Positions 45,925-55,621 are shown, counted from the stretch's first letter. The stretch: DNA of 64,000 nucleotides from Lentilactobacillus curieae (GCF_000785105.2 NZ_CP018906.1:806001-870000); one strand, 5' to 3'. Notes: generated from the letters alone by a model not told the origin. Made by a program: numbers and translations.

Positions 45925-47040
45925 TTAATCCTTAGTTACTTTTCCAGCGGCAATGTGAAACACCTGAGGATTTGTAAGCAACTCCTGTTGAACCCCACTT
46001 AAACTCGTTGTGGTAAGAAACGTCTGGACCCGATCTTGGATTGCCGTTAGTAAATGAGTCTGGCGGTAATCATCGAGTTCAGACAGCACATCATCAAGTA
46101 ACAGAACTGGATATTCTCCAGTTTGTTGTTTCATCAAGTCAATCTCTGCGAGTTTCAGTGACAAGGCTGTGGTTCTTTGTTGACCCTGTGAACCAAATGA
46201 CTGAACTTCCTTATCATTAACGACAAAGACGATATCATCGCGGTGAGGACCAATAATTGTAGATGCTTGCATTATTTCTTTTTCCTTGATGGTTGAAAAT
46301 TGTGTCAAAAGATTATTGTAGATGGAATCAACACTATCCATTTCACCTTTAGAAGCGGCAGTTTTGTATCTAAAAATCAACTTCTCTTTCCCTTGGGTGA
46401 TTTCCGTGTGAATCCGTTGTGCAAAGGTTTGTAACTGATTTAAAAGTGAAATCCGTTCAAAAATAATCTCAGCCCCATAAGCAGCAAGTTGATCAGATAA
46501 AACATCTAAATAAACTTTATCGCTGCGGCGCCGAAACTTTAAATCTTTCAAATACCTATTACGTTGTTTTAATATCTTTCGGTACTGAGTCAAGTTGTAC
46601 AAATAATGATTGCTCATCTGGCCAAATTCCATGTCCATAAACTTACGACGTCCCTGAGGCGAACCTTTCACAATTGAGAGGTCTTCTGGGGCAAATAAAA
46701 TAACGTTGAGCTGACCAATATAACTAGATAACTTTGCCTGCTCTAAGTGATTTAACTTAGCCTTTTTACCTTTGGGTCCTAAGTCCAATTCGATTGGTAG
46801 GCTTGAATATTGTTTCTCCACCAAGCCTTTAATTTGGGCATTTTGACTATCCCAACTGATCAATTCCTTATCATTTGAAGTTCTATGGCTACGGGCTAAT
46901 GCCAGTACATAGATTGCCTCTAACAAATTGGTCTTTCCCTGGGCGTTTTCTCCCAGCAAAACATTGATTCCGTCAGAAAAGTCTAGTTCCTGGTCTTCAT
47001 AATTACGAAAATTATGAAGGCTAATTTTTTTTAACTTCAT
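45925..47040 (-). CDS. recF: DNA replication and repair protein RecF
   Basis: A 371-residue SMC-like ATPase that loads RecA at gaps. Walker A GENAQGKTNLLEAI (about 32), signature SFGSQGQQRTTALSLKLAE, and Walker B YPVLLLDDVLSELD are present. Overlaps yaaA by four bases (ATGA), so translation is coupled. Confidence 0.97.
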   Translation of the reverse strand: MKLKKISLHNFRNYEDQELDFSDGINVLLGENAQGKTNLLEAIYVLALARSHRTSNDKELISWDSQNAQIKGLVEKQYSSLPIELDLGPKGKKAKLNHLEQAKLSSYIGQLNVILFAPEDLSIVKGSPQGRRKFMDMEFGQMSNHYLYNLTQYRKILKQRNRYLKDLKFRRRSDKVYLDVLSDQLAAYGAEIIFERISLLNQLQTFAQRIHTEITQGKEKLIFRYKTAASKGEMDSVDSIYNNLLTQFSTIKEKEIMQASTIIGPHRDDIVFVVNDKEVQSFGSQGQQRTTALSLKLAEIDLMKQQTGEYPVLLLDDVLSELDDYRQTHLLTAIQDRVQTFLTTTSLSGVQQELLTNPQVFHIAAGKVTKD

Positions 47041-47267
47041 TCACTTTCCTGCTTTGAGCGAATAAAAAATAAGCCAACATCTGGAACGGAAACATTATCG
47101 CCGTCGCGTAATTTCTTACCTCGCCGATTTTCCGGTTCCCCATTGACATCGACTGCCGTTTCGCGCAAAAACCATTTAGCTTGACCACCACTTGAAATGA
47201 TCGATTCCTCTTTTAACAGTTGACCTAAAGTGATGTATTCTCCATCAATCAAAATCTCTTTTTTCAC
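47037..47267 (-). CDS. yaaA: S4-domain RNA-binding protein YaaA (RecF-linked)
   Basis: A 76-residue S4-like protein (EYITLGQLLKEESIISSGGQAKWFLRE, then VDVNGEPENRRGKKLRDGD), probably involved in ribosome assembly or RNA binding. A TTG at 47288 also opens the frame, but TATAAT at 47294-47299 would place the transcript start almost on it; the GTG at 47267 has GGTGG at proper spacing and fits homologues. The terminator after dnaN and this promoter suggest that yaaA-recF-gyrBA is a unit apart from dnaA-dnaN. Confidence 0.93.
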   Translation of the reverse strand: MKKEILIDGEYITLGQLLKEESIISSGGQAKWFLRETAVDVNGEPENRRGKKLRDGDNVSVPDVGLFFIRSKQESE

Positions 47268-47454
47268 AATTTCACCCACCTTTGACAAGTACTATTATAC
47301 GCTTAGTTATGATAAAAGTACATCTCACAATGCAATATAAGCCACTGTAAGCCGTTTTTTTGTATTTCGACTTATTTGCCCAAATTTAAATAAAATTCCA
47401 TAAAACCGCGTACACCGAATTTTAAAGAAAATCCCCCCATTTTTTTAATTAAGG

Positions 47455-47489
47455 TCAAAAAAAATCACCTCTCTTAACGAGAGATGATT
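47455..47489 (-). terminator. Terminator after dnaN
   Basis: AATCACCTCTC pairs with GAGAGATGATT around TTAAC; eight T follow on the minus strand. Confidence 0.85.
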
Positions 47490-47509
47490 AAAGTTAACTA
47501 ATTTGTGAA

Positions 47510-48649
47510 CTAAAATGTCCGAATTGGTGTAATCAATTGAATAAAGCTTTCACCGTCTTCAGTTGGCATCAAAGTAAATGGTCTTAATGCAGATGTAAAG
47601 TCCACATTAATTGATGTTTGGCTAAGTGAACGCAAAGCATCCTTCATGTAATCAGGGTTAAATGAAATTTCCAACTGATTACCTTCCAATGAAATTGGAT
47701 CAATATTTTCTTGAACCACACCAACGTCTGGGGAGTTACCGTAAATCGTAACTTTCTTTTCATCAGGTTCGATAATCATTTTAATTACATTATTCCGTGA
47801 CTCATGTGAAAGTAAAGATGCACGTTCAACAGTTGAAAGTAGTGCTGATGCATCAAATGATACGCGGGTATCAAATGAATCTGGAATTAAACGAGAAGTG
47901 TCAGGATAGTTTCCCTCTAATAATCTTGAGTAGAACAAAGTATCACCAACGACAAATAGTGCTTGGTTTTCAGTGACCGACAATAGAATGTCATCTTTTG
48001 AGTCATCGATCATCTTTGAAAGTTCAGCTAAGCTCTTTCCAGGTAACACAAAGTCGTAGCTATTTTCGAATGGTTGTTTCAAGGCAACTTTCCGTTGACT
48101 AAGTCTATGACTATCAGTAGCAACTGCCAGAATGTTATCTTGATCCATCGTGAAATGAACCCCAGTTAATATTGGCCGACTTTCTTGGTTAGAAACAGCA
48201 ACAACTGTTTCACTAATGATTTGCTTTAACACATCTCCAGCAACTGGTAGTGAGTTACTTGAATCGATTTCTGGTAAATGAGGATAGTTGTTTGCATCTA
48301 AGCCATTAATGGTAAATGAAGCTGATCCAGATGTTATAACGGTTTGGAAGTTATCAGTAACTTCGATGGTTAAAGTGTCTTCTGGTAGTTTCTTAACGAT
48401 TTCAGTAAAGAAACGTGCAGGTAGAACGATTGCTCCTTCGGATTCAACTGCTAATAAGTTGTCAGGATCTGATGTCTTAATAGTTGTTTCAATGGAAATA
48501 TCTGCATCGCTTCCTGTTAGTATCAAGCTTTGATTTGTAGCAACAATCTTCAATCCAGTAAGAATTGGAATTGTTGTTTTAGTTGAGATGGCTCTTGATA
48601 CTGTGTTAAGTCCCTTAATGAAAGCGGACTTGCTGATTGTGAATTTCAT
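47510..48649 (-). CDS. dnaN: DNA polymerase III beta subunit (sliding clamp)
   Basis: A 379-residue clamp with three similar domains; MKFTISKSAFIKGLNTVSRAIS at the start and PTEDGESFIQLITPIRTF at the end are typical. It tethers polymerase III to DNA. GGGAGG precedes the ATG. The 190-base gap to dnaA contains the origin unwinding element. Confidence 0.98.
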   Translation of the reverse strand: MKFTISKSAFIKGLNTVSRAISTKTTIPILTGLKIVATNQSLILTGSDADISIETTIKTSDPDNLLAVESEGAIVLPARFFTEIVKKLPEDTLTIEVTDNFQTVITSGSASFTINGLDANNYPHLPEIDSSNSLPVAGDVLKQIISETVVAVSNQESRPILTGVHFTMDQDNILAVATDSHRLSQRKVALKQPFENSYDFVLPGKSLAELSKMIDDSKDDILLSVTENQALFVVGDTLFYSRLLEGNYPDTSRLIPDSFDTRVSFDASALLSTVERASLLSHESRNNVIKMIIEPDEKKVTIYGNSPDVGVVQENIDPISLEGNQLEISFNPDYMKDALRSLSQTSINVDFTSALRPFTLMPTEDGESFIQLITPIRTF

Positions 48650-48679
48650 TATTTCTTTGAACCTCCCGGAGTGTTGTTT

Positions 48680-48823
48680 TATATATTTAATTAATAAAAA
48701 AATAGCAGAAACAGTAGGACCTGTGGATTTGTGGATAACTATCGAAAAGCACAGATGACAACTAAAAAGAGACTGTGGATAACTCTGTGCATAATTTTAA
48801 GTGAACTCTGAAGCTTATCCACA
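48680..48823. other. oriC part 1: DnaA boxes, DnaA-trio-like element and AT-rich unwinding region (dnaA-dnaN gap)
   Basis: Perfect DnaA boxes TGTGGATAA at 48730-48738 and 48774-48782 (minus) and TTATCCACA at 48815-48823 (plus), with a one-mismatch box at 48786-48794 and a weaker TGTGGATTT at 48722-48730. Next to the 48722 box, a GC patch GACC (48718-48721) and five triplets TAG-CAG-AAA-CAG-TAG (48703-48717) run into an AT-only stretch (48680-48702). This is the layout of the Bacillus basal unwinding element, box pair then trios. Confidence 0.8.
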
Positions 48824-48838
48824 GACGATTATACCATT

Positions 48839-50182
48839 TTATCCAAGTCCCTTTTTGAGATCGGTAATTTCTTTTCTCAAATCGGTATCGATTTTTATCT
48901 TCTCGGCAATTTTTTCATAAGCATGAATGACGGTTGTGTGATCCTTACCACCAAATTCCTTACCAATTTTTGGAAGTGAGTTGTTAGTAAGTTCTCTTGC
49001 CAAGTACATTGCGATTTGTCTTGGCATTACGATTGATGCTAATCGTTTCTTGCCCTTCAAATCGTTAACTGAAACGTGGAAGTAATCTGCAACTTTACTT
49101 TGAATATCTACGATACTAAGTTGGTGACTTTTTGTTTCTAATTTTAATCCTTTAAGCGCTTCATAAGCTAAATCTGTGGTAATTGGTTCGCCCTTCAATT
49201 TTGAATATGCTTGAACTCTAGATAGGACTCCCTCTAATTCACGAACGTTTGAATCAACCTGATTTGCTATGTAATTGATGGTTTCACTAGGGATTTCTAG
49301 GTTATCAATTTCAGCCTTGTTTTGGAGGATTGCAATTCTAGTTTCTAAATCTGGCGGGGTAATGTCGACTGGGAGGCCCCATGCAAATCTCGATACCAAT
49401 CGGTCTTGGAGCTTGGGGATTTCTTGTGGTACCCGATCTGAAGTTAGGACGATTTGTTTATCATCGTTATATAGATCGTTAAATGTATGGAAGAACTCTT
49501 CTTGAGTTGCTTCTTTATCGGCGAAGAATTGAATATCATCAACCATTAAAATATCAACGTTGCGATACTCCTGACGAAATTCTTCAGTTTGATTGGTTTG
49601 GATTGCGTTGATGAAGTCGTTAGTAAAAGCTTCACTAGTTACGTATTTAACCTTAGCATCTGGTCGGTCAGCAACTAACTTGTTACCAATTGCTTGCATC
49701 AAATGCGTTTTTCCTAAACCAACACCACCATAGAAGAATAATGGGTTGTACAACTTTCCGGGCTCTTCGGAAACGATTAGCGCTGCTGCATGAGCCATTT
49801 GGTTACCCTTACCAATGATGAAAGTATCAAATGTATAGTGAGGGTTTAAATGTCCTTCCTTACTAAATGCATAACTTTCTGGTTTTTTCTTGGCCTCAGG
49901 AATATCTGATTTATCATCCGTGCTGGCTTTAACATCGGAATCTAGCACAAATTTTGGTTCAATATTTCCCTTTGTGAGTACAAACGCGTACTCAATTAGG
50001 TTTGGTGCAAGTTGTTTTTCCCAATAATCACGATGCAATTCAGATGGTAAAGATAACGTGAGTGTCGAACCATCAAAGTTAACTGGTTTTACAGGTTCGA
50101 TCCAGGTTTCGAATGAAAGCTTTGGCGTGTTTGCTCTGAACTTCTCGCTAAGTTCGGACCATAGAGCTTCTTTATCTGGCAC
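48839..50182 (-). CDS. dnaA: Chromosomal replication initiator DnaA
   Basis: A 447-residue AAA+ initiator. Domain I is at about 1-80, a short linker follows, and the AAA+ domain has Walker A GGVGLGKTHLMQAIG (about 153) and Walker B VDILMVDDIQFF. Domain IV has the DNA-binding helix-turn-helix and signature GGKDHTTVIHAYEKI. GTG start with GGGGGA ten bases upstream. DnaA boxes on both sides of the gene show that it sits within the origin and probably regulates its own transcription. Confidence 0.98.
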   Translation of the reverse strand: MPDKEALWSELSEKFRANTPKLSFETWIEPVKPVNFDGSTLTLSLPSELHRDYWEKQLAPNLIEYAFVLTKGNIEPKFVLDSDVKASTDDKSDIPEAKKKPESYAFSKEGHLNPHYTFDTFIIGKGNQMAHAAALIVSEEPGKLYNPLFFYGGVGLGKTHLMQAIGNKLVADRPDAKVKYVTSEAFTNDFINAIQTNQTEEFRQEYRNVDILMVDDIQFFADKEATQEEFFHTFNDLYNDDKQIVLTSDRVPQEIPKLQDRLVSRFAWGLPVDITPPDLETRIAILQNKAEIDNLEIPSETINYIANQVDSNVRELEGVLSRVQAYSKLKGEPITTDLAYEALKGLKLETKSHQLSIVDIQSKVADYFHVSVNDLKGKKRLASIVMPRQIAMYLARELTNNSLPKIGKEFGGKDHTTVIHAYEKIAEKIKIDTDLRKEITDLKKGLG

Positions 50183-50540
50183 GGCTGTTCCCCCTTTTAT
50201 ATTTTTAAAATCAACTCGATTTTTTTGAAAGCAAATTTATTCTAGCATTCTCAAAAAAAGTTTTCCACAGGGTAAAAGTGCCTGTGCATAAATGTTTCAC
50301 ATAAGTTGATGACTCAAAATGCCACCCTGTGGATAAGTGTGGATAACTTTTGAGATTACGGGTAATCCACAACTGCCTGTGGACAAAAAGTTGGTGTCGT
50401 GCTAGGGTTACAGAGAATTATTTTTAGTTTTCCACAGCCTGTGGAATGTGGATATCACACTGTGTGTATTTGTGGATAACTTTGTACAAAACTTGTGGAG
50501 GGACTTTTTCTCCACATAGAGTTATCCACATGTTTATGCT
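50183..50540. other. oriC part 2: dense DnaA-box region upstream of dnaA
   Basis: Perfect boxes at 50328-50336, 50338-50346 and 50471-50479 (minus) and 50522-50530 (plus); one-mismatch boxes at 50260, 50283, 50363, 50378, 50428 and 50447. The 500-base gap to rpmH has no gene. Together with the dnaA-dnaN gap this forms the bipartite origin usual in Firmicutes. Confidence 0.9.
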
Positions 50541-50685
50541 CATGAAACATTTTAAAAAATTTTTTTGACACTCAATTAACTATTTCAATAATTTTGGAAC
50601 TGTGTTACTATATTTGGGAAATGCATTTGAAACTTATATATTAAATGCTTAATTGCAACTTTCTAGTAAAGGAGGATTCCTTCTT

Positions 50686-50820
50686 ATGAAGAGAACATAC
50701 CAACCAAAGAAGCGTCACCGCGCTCGCGTTCATGGTTTCCGTAAACGTATGAGTACCAGCAATGGTCGTAAAGTGTTAGCACGCCGACGTCAAAAAGGTA
50801 GAAAATCATTGACTGCATAG
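50686..50820 (+). CDS. rpmH: 50S ribosomal protein bL34
   Basis: A 44-residue, very basic protein: [20 protein letters not shown] at the start and [12 protein letters not shown] at the end. AAAGGAGG lies ten bases before the ATG. A promoter with TTGACA at 50565-50570 is likely, leaving a leader of about 90 bases. It is the first plus-strand gene right of the origin, followed by a terminator and rnpA. Confidence 0.97.
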   Translation: MKRTYQPKKRHRARVHGFRKRMSTSNGRKVLARRRQKGRKSLTA

Positions 50821-50847
50821 ACCACTGACCATTCAGTGGTCTTTTTT
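50821..50847 (+). terminator. Terminator-like hairpin between rpmH and rnpA
   Basis: ACCACTGA / TCAGTGGT stem with a 4-base loop and six T. It probably sets the high rpmH to rnpA ratio by partial readthrough. Confidence 0.85.
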
Positions 50848-50874
50848 CATTTTTAAGCTTATTGGAGATGCACT

Positions 50875-51234
50875 ATGCGAAAATCATATCGGGTCAAAAA
50901 AGAGGCTGACTTTCAAGAAGTCTTTGAGACCCATAACTCTGTCGCTAACCGACAATTTGTCGTGTACTCATTAGATAAACCAGGGCAATTACATTTTCGA
51001 GTGGGAATTTCCGTTGGTAAAAAGATTGGTAACGCAGTTCATCGGAATTGGGTAAAACGCAGAATCCGCCAATCAATCTTTGAGTTAAAACCTGATTTGA
51101 GACAAGATGTTGATTTCATTGTTATTGCCAGACCATCAACTGATCAGATGGCGATGAAGGACGTTAAATCAGGTTTAATTCACGTTTTGAAGTTAGCAAA
51201 TCTTTTAGATCAAGATTACGATAGCGAGGAATAA
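50875..51234 (+). CDS. rnpA: Ribonuclease P protein component
   Basis: A 119-residue basic protein that assists the RNase P RNA in tRNA 5' maturation. Core motif: [24 protein letters not shown] precedes the ATG. It ends three bases before yidC. Confidence 0.97.
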   Translation: MRKSYRVKKEADFQEVFETHNSVANRQFVVYSLDKPGQLHFRVGISVGKKIGNAVHRNWVKRRIRQSIFELKPDLRQDVDFIVIARPSTDQMAMKDVKSGLIHVLKLANLLDQDYDSEE

Positions 51235-51236
51235 CG

Positions 51237-52073
51237 TTGAAAAAGAAAGTTAAGAAGGTAGTAACGCTACTGGCCTTACTGAGTATGACGTTGATTTTGA
51301 CGGCTTGTAGCAACGCACCAATCACCAGTCATAGCAAGGGATTGTGGGACGGCTTAGTTGTCCTTAACTTCTCACGAGCAATCATTTGGTTATCAAAATT
51401 CTTCAGTGATAATTATGGAATTGGTATCATCGTATTTACTATCATTGTAAGAATTATCATTTTGCCATTGATGATTTACCAAACTCGAAGCATGAGAAAA
51501 ACTCAGGAGATTCAGCCACAGCTTAAGGCACTCCAACAAAAGTATTCTTCTCGTGATGCTGAGACAATGCAAAAACTACAAGCAGAGCAAAAGAAGTTAT
51601 ATTCAGAAGCTGGCGTTAACCCAGTTGCTGGATGTCTCCCACTTGTTGTACAAATGCCAATTATTTTTGCGTTGTATCAAGCAATTTGGAGAACTGAAAT
51701 TCTTCGTAGTGGATCATTTATGTGGTTGCAATTAGGTCATAAAGATCCATACTTCATTTTGCCAATTCTAGCCGCAATCTTTACGTTCTTGAGTTCATGG
51801 TTAGCCATGAAGGGTCAACCAGAGTCAAACTCAATGACTACAATGATGACAGTCGGAATGCCAGTAGTAATTTTGATTACTGCCATTAACTTACCTTCAG
51901 CTTTGTCACTGTACTGGGTGGTAACTAACGCATTCCAAGTTGGACAAACATTAGTAATTCAAAATCCTTGGAAGATTCGCCGGGAGCGAGAAGCCAAGGA
52001 AAATGAAGAAAAAGAGCGGAAACGCGCAATTCAAAGAGCTATGAAAAAGGCTAAGAAGAGTAAGCGTAAGTAG
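51237..52073 (+). CDS. yidC: Membrane protein insertase YidC (lipoprotein form)
   Basis: A 278-residue insertase of the YidC1/SpoIIIJ type. It begins at TTG with a lipoprotein signal whose lipobox is LTAC (Cys about residue 23). Five helices carry the fold, with the conserved GIIVFTIIVRIIILPL segment holding the catalytic Arg, and a long basic tail (RREREAKENEEKERKRA). It inserts small membrane proteins alone or with SecYEG. Confidence 0.96.
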   Translation: MKKKVKKVVTLLALLSMTLILTACSNAPITSHSKGLWDGLVVLNFSRAIIWLSKFFSDNYGIGIIVFTIIVRIIILPLMIYQTRSMRKTQEIQPQLKALQQKYSSRDAETMQKLQAEQKKLYSEAGVNPVAGCLPLVVQMPIIFALYQAIWRTEILRSGSFMWLQLGHKDPYFILPILAAIFTFLSSWLAMKGQPESNSMTTMMTVGMPVVILITAINLPSALSLYWVVTNAFQVGQTLVIQNPWKIRREREAKENEEKERKRAIQRAMKKAKKSKRK

Positions 52074-52092
52074 TTATGCCGCTTGGATAAAT

Positions 52093-52132
52093 AAAACCCG
52101 CATGTCATTGTTGAAATGACATGCGGGTTTTT
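52093..52132. terminator. Bidirectional terminator
   Basis: AAACCCGCATGTCATT / AATGACATGCGGGTTT with a short loop. Confidence 0.9.
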
Positions 52133-52151
52133 GTTTAATATAATATTTATT

Positions 52152-53105
52152 TTAATCTGCCACATCCTGCTTCTTCTTCAGACTTAGTGGATATGCTTTA
52201 ACATCGGCATCTAAAATATCGTAAGTTTCCATTAACGCATTTTCAACTCGCTCACCAATTACATACGATGTATTTAAATCAGTATGGTCAGCAAGATAAA
52301 TTCCTACTTGAATGACAACTTGATCACCGAGATATCTAGGCTCAATGCTTTGGACACCAAGAACGCCATCGACGTTGCTTACCGTTTCACTATATTTATC
52401 AATGACTTGAGGATCAAAACCTTCAGTTAGTTTCATAATGGTGGTCCTAAAAATCGTTATACTGGCGTGTAAGATGAATCCACCGACTATGAGGGTTGCA
52501 ATCCCATCAAGCCATTTTAAGCCGAGGTACGCCCCGCAAATCGACAGGAATGTACCAAAACTCGTGATAGCGTCACTTTGGAGATCTTTTCCTGAAGCAG
52601 TTAGGGCGGTGTTGTTCAACTTAAATCCCTGATGTGAGTTAATTAATGCTAATCCGGTAATTAGGACCCCAGAAATCAAACTAATTCCTAAAGACCACAG
52701 GTTGGGGTTGATTGTTTCACCCGCAAAGTACCTTTGTAGTGATTCAAAACCAGAAATAAAAATTTGGATACTTACTGCGAACATGATTGCTGCTGAGAGA
52801 AGTGCGGCCACATTTTCAAACTGCCAATGACCCAGAACGTGTGATTTGTCAGGCGGCTTAACTGCCATATGTAACCCAAAAATTAGAATCAAAGCACCAC
52901 AAACTCCTGTTAAGTTGTTTAAACCATCAGCGATTAACACGGTTAGGTGAGTCATATACCCGATAATTAATTCAGCAGTCATGATTGCTGAATAAGTGAA
53001 TAAATTAATATAAGTTATTTTTTGAGCTTGGTAGAGTTTCTTGATTCTTTTGTTCCAATCAAGCAGAACGTTTCTACCAGCATCATATTGCCCCGAATTT
53101 GACAT
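52152..53105 (-). CDS. Cation diffusion facilitator family transporter
   Basis: A 317-residue CDF exporter of divalent metals (Zn, Mn, Fe or Co). Six membrane helices; the metal-site Asp pairs are in IADGLNNLTG (helix 2) and SDAITSFGTF (helix 5), with the variant DGLNN instead of HxxxD, which often marks Mn-type members. A cytosolic domain follows from about 220. It is the only gene here on the minus strand right of the origin before 57.8 kb, running against the leading-strand trend. Metal specificity is inferred only. Confidence 0.9.
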   Translation of the reverse strand: MSNSGQYDAGRNVLLDWNKRIKKLYQAQKITYINLFTYSAIMTAELIIGYMTHLTVLIADGLNNLTGVCGALILIFGLHMAVKPPDKSHVLGHWQFENVAALLSAAIMFAVSIQIFISGFESLQRYFAGETINPNLWSLGISLISGVLITGLALINSHQGFKLNNTALTASGKDLQSDAITSFGTFLSICGAYLGLKWLDGIATLIVGGFILHASITIFRTTIMKLTEGFDPQVIDKYSETVSNVDGVLGVQSIEPRYLGDQVVIQVGIYLADHTDLNTSYVIGERVENALMETYDILDADVKAYPLSLKKKQDVAD

Positions 53106-53311
53106 TTCAATCCCCTCTGATATTGAAATCTTACCTTAAATCTTCAGATAAATGGACTGAAAATGCAACTAATTGAATGTTTCATAACTGTTATTTAATT
53201 ACAAAAAGGTTGCGAACATAATAAGATGCACGTCATATCTACGAAATCCATTTATTTGATAGTAAAAGTGTGCTATCATATTTCAGTTAAATTTATTAGA
53301 AGAGGTTTGTA

Positions 53312-54058
53312 ATGACTACTTATTCAGGAAAAACAATTGAAGAAGCAATCGCAAACGGTCTAAAAGACCTTTCATTGACCCGAGACCAAGCCAGCGTTGC
53401 CGTTAAGGTACAACCTAGAAACGGTTTTTTTGGTATTGGTAGAAAATTAGCACAAGTTGAAATTACTAAAAAAGAAGAACCAAAGACTGAGGAGAATAAT
53501 CAAGCTTCCGTGAAAATTGTAAACCAAACGTTTACTGTTGCTGGATTTGACCAGGCTCCAACTGAAGACGAAGATTCTGAGGAGCAAAATGAAGAAAAGC
53601 TCCAGGATATCGTCACTGATTTAAGTACGTATCTTAATGATGTGATTGATGCGATGGGCTTTGAGCACACTTTAAGCACAGACTTGAAAAATCATCATTC
53701 ACTATACGTAAATATTGACACTGCTGAAGAAAAGCAGAGTCTATTAATTGGGCGCCATGGTCGGACAATTAACGCTATGCAAGGATTGGCACAAATTTAC
53801 GTTAACCGTTTAGGGGCAAATAACCTAAATGTTGTTTTGGATATTGCTAATTACCGTGCAAGAAGAAGTGAAGCGTTGGCTCAGTTGGCTGAAAAAACTG
53901 CGCGAAATGCAATTGCAAATGGTAAGCCAGTGTATCTTAACCCAATGCCTGCATTTGAACGTAAAGAAATCCATAATGTTTTGGCTGATAATGATCACGT
54001 GATTACTTATTCAACGGGACGCGAGCCCCACCGGGTAATCGTGGTTGCACCCAAATAA
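53312..54058 (+). CDS. khpB: RNA-binding protein Jag/KhpB (Jag_N-KH-R3H)
   Basis: A 248-residue protein: Jag_N domain (about 1-50, TYSGKTIEEAIANGLKDL), an acidic linker (EDEDSEEQNEEKLQ, about 87-100), KH domain with GRHGRTINAMQGLAQIY (about 150), and R3H with NPMPAFERKEIHNVLADN. With KhpA it binds RNAs and affects division and elongation in related cocci. GAGG precedes the ATG. It sits just upstream of the mnmE leader. Confidence 0.95.
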   Translation: MTTYSGKTIEEAIANGLKDLSLTRDQASVAVKVQPRNGFFGIGRKLAQVEITKKEEPKTEENNQASVKIVNQTFTVAGFDQAPTEDEDSEEQNEEKLQDIVTDLSTYLNDVIDAMGFEHTLSTDLKNHHSLYVNIDTAEEKQSLLIGRHGRTINAMQGLAQIYVNRLGANNLNVVLDIANYRARRSEALAQLAEKTARNAIANGKPVYLNPMPAFERKEIHNVLADNDHVITYSTGREPHRVIVVAPK

Positions 54059-54071
54059 AATCTAAATATCG

Positions 54072-54100
54072 TTGACAAATGATACCCGATAAAATATTAT
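54072..54100 (+). promoter_or_regulatory. Strong promoter in front of mnmE
   Basis: TTGACA (54072-54077), 17-base spacer, TATTAT (54095-54100), start near 54107. Confidence 0.8.
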
Positions 54101-54106
54101 AGTGGT

Positions 54107-54187
54107 AATCATTCTTATCTTAACTAGGTAAAGTAGTGAAAGTGCTTTATCCACGTCCCTAGGGCGTGGTGTAGGCACTTTTTTTGT
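54107..54187 (+). ncRNA. Short promoter-to-terminator RNA or attenuated leader of mnmE
   Basis: From the promoter start near 54107 to a terminator ending about 54187. The hairpin has an outer AAAGTGC/GCACTTT stem (54139-54181), an inner CCACG/CGTGG stem (54151-54169) and a loop TCCCTAGGG, then seven T. CTAGG (54124-54128) upstream can pair with CCTAG in that loop (54158-54162), a possible pseudoknot. About 40 bases later, mnmE begins behind a second small hairpin next to its GGAGG. I do not recognise a known riboswitch class. Confidence 0.55.
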
Positions 54188-54225
54188 TCTGAAAATGCTT
54201 TTTCGCATTTTGGAGGTAATAATTT

Positions 54226-55620
54226 ATGGTTTTAACAACAACTGAATTGGATACAATCGCAGCAATTTCAACTCCACCTGGAGAAGGGGGAATTTCTATC
54301 ATCAGAGTTAGTGGTGAAGAAGCCCTAAACGTTGCTGAAAAGTTATATCGCGGTAAGGATATCTCAAAAGTAGCCAGCAATACTATCAATTACGGACACA
54401 TTATTGATCCTGAGTCTGGTGAAGAGGTTGACGAAGTTATGCTTTCAGTAATGAAGGCACCGAGAACTTACACGATGGAAGATATTATCGAAATTAACTG
54501 TCATGGTGGAATCGTTGCCACTAACCGGATTTTACAACTGGTTTTAAGCAACGGCGCACGGATGGCAGAACCTGGTGAATTTACTAAGCGGGCATTTCTA
54601 AATGGGCGAATTGATTTATCTCAGTCAGAAGCCGTCATGGATTTGATTGAAGCTAAAACTGACCAGTCCATGAAAGCTGCAATCAGCCAACTTGACGGTA
54701 ATTTATCGCATTTAATCCGTAATTTGCGCCAAGATATTTTGGATGTTTTAGCGCAAGTTGAGGTTAATATTGACTACCCTGAATATGACGATGTAGAAAC
54801 GATGACTAGCCGTCTCCTCAGGGATAAAGCAGTTGATGTTCACGCTAGAATTGACCAATTATTGAAAACTGCCAAGCAGGGAAAAATCCTCCGGGATGGT
54901 TTAGCCACCTCAATTATTGGACGACCAAATGTTGGAAAATCAAGTTTATTAAACCACTTACTACACGAAGATAAGGCAATCGTTACGGATATTCCTGGTA
55001 CGACGAGGGATGTTCTTGAAGAGTACGTTAACGTTCGTGGCGTGCCATTGAAGCTAATTGATACGGCTGGAATTCGAGATACTGAAGACAAGGTTGAAAA
55101 AATCGGGGTTGATCGCTCCAGAAAAGCTATCGATAGTGCTGACTTAGTTCTACTTGTCATTAATGCAAGTGAACCGCTCACTGGTGAAGATCGGGAACTA
55201 ATTGAAAAAACTTCTGGTAAACAACGAATTGTTGTTTTAAATAAGACAGATTTACCAATTAAGTTAGACCTTGAAGAACTTAAGCGACTAACTGGCGGTA
55301 AAAATATGATTTCAACGTCAGCAATTGAAGCTAATGGGCTTCAAGAGCTTGAAGAATTAATTGCGAAAATGTTCTTTGAAGAAGGAATTGAGAATAGTCA
55401 AAACAATGTGATGGTTACTAATGCTCGCCACATTGGCTTGTTGAATCAAGCGAACCAGTCATTGAATAGTGTCATTAATGGCCTTGACCAAGGGATGCCA
55501 GTTGATTTAGTTCAAATTGACATGACTCATTGTTGGGACCTACTTGGTGAAATTACTGGTGATAGTTATCAAGATGAATTAATTGACCAATTATTTACGC
55601 AATTTTGTCTAGGAAAATAG
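54226..55620 (+). CDS. mnmE: tRNA modification GTPase MnmE
   Basis: A 464-residue GTPase that with MnmG adds the carboxymethylaminomethyl group to U34 of several tRNAs. N-terminal folate-binding domain ([21 protein letters not shown]), G domain with [15 protein letters not shown] (about 228), DIPGTTRD and NKTD, and the C-terminal FCLGK motif whose Cys is essential. GGAGG precedes the ATG. The next gene, mnmG, follows with a 33-base gap that contains a parS-like site. Confidence 0.97.
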   Translation: MVLTTTELDTIAAISTPPGEGGISIIRVSGEEALNVAEKLYRGKDISKVASNTINYGHIIDPESGEEVDEVMLSVMKAPRTYTMEDIIEINCHGGIVATNRILQLVLSNGARMAEPGEFTKRAFLNGRIDLSQSEAVMDLIEAKTDQSMKAAISQLDGNLSHLIRNLRQDILDVLAQVEVNIDYPEYDDVETMTSRLLRDKAVDVHARIDQLLKTAKQGKILRDGLATSIIGRPNVGKSSLLNHLLHEDKAIVTDIPGTTRDVLEEYVNVRGVPLKLIDTAGIRDTEDKVEKIGVDRSRKAIDSADLVLLVINASEPLTGEDRELIEKTSGKQRIVVLNKTDLPIKLDLEELKRLTGGKNMISTSAIEANGLQELEELIAKMFFEEGIENSQNNVMVTNARHIGLLNQANQSLNSVINGLDQGMPVDLVQIDMTHCWDLLGEITGDSYQDELIDQLFTQFCLGK

Positions 55621-55621
55621 T

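Noticed and set aside
50686-54058. Insertion of foreign DNA at the minus-strand cation transporter (52152-53105)
   Set aside because: Composition looks like the neighbours and there are no repeats or integrase; a simple local rearrangement explains the strand.
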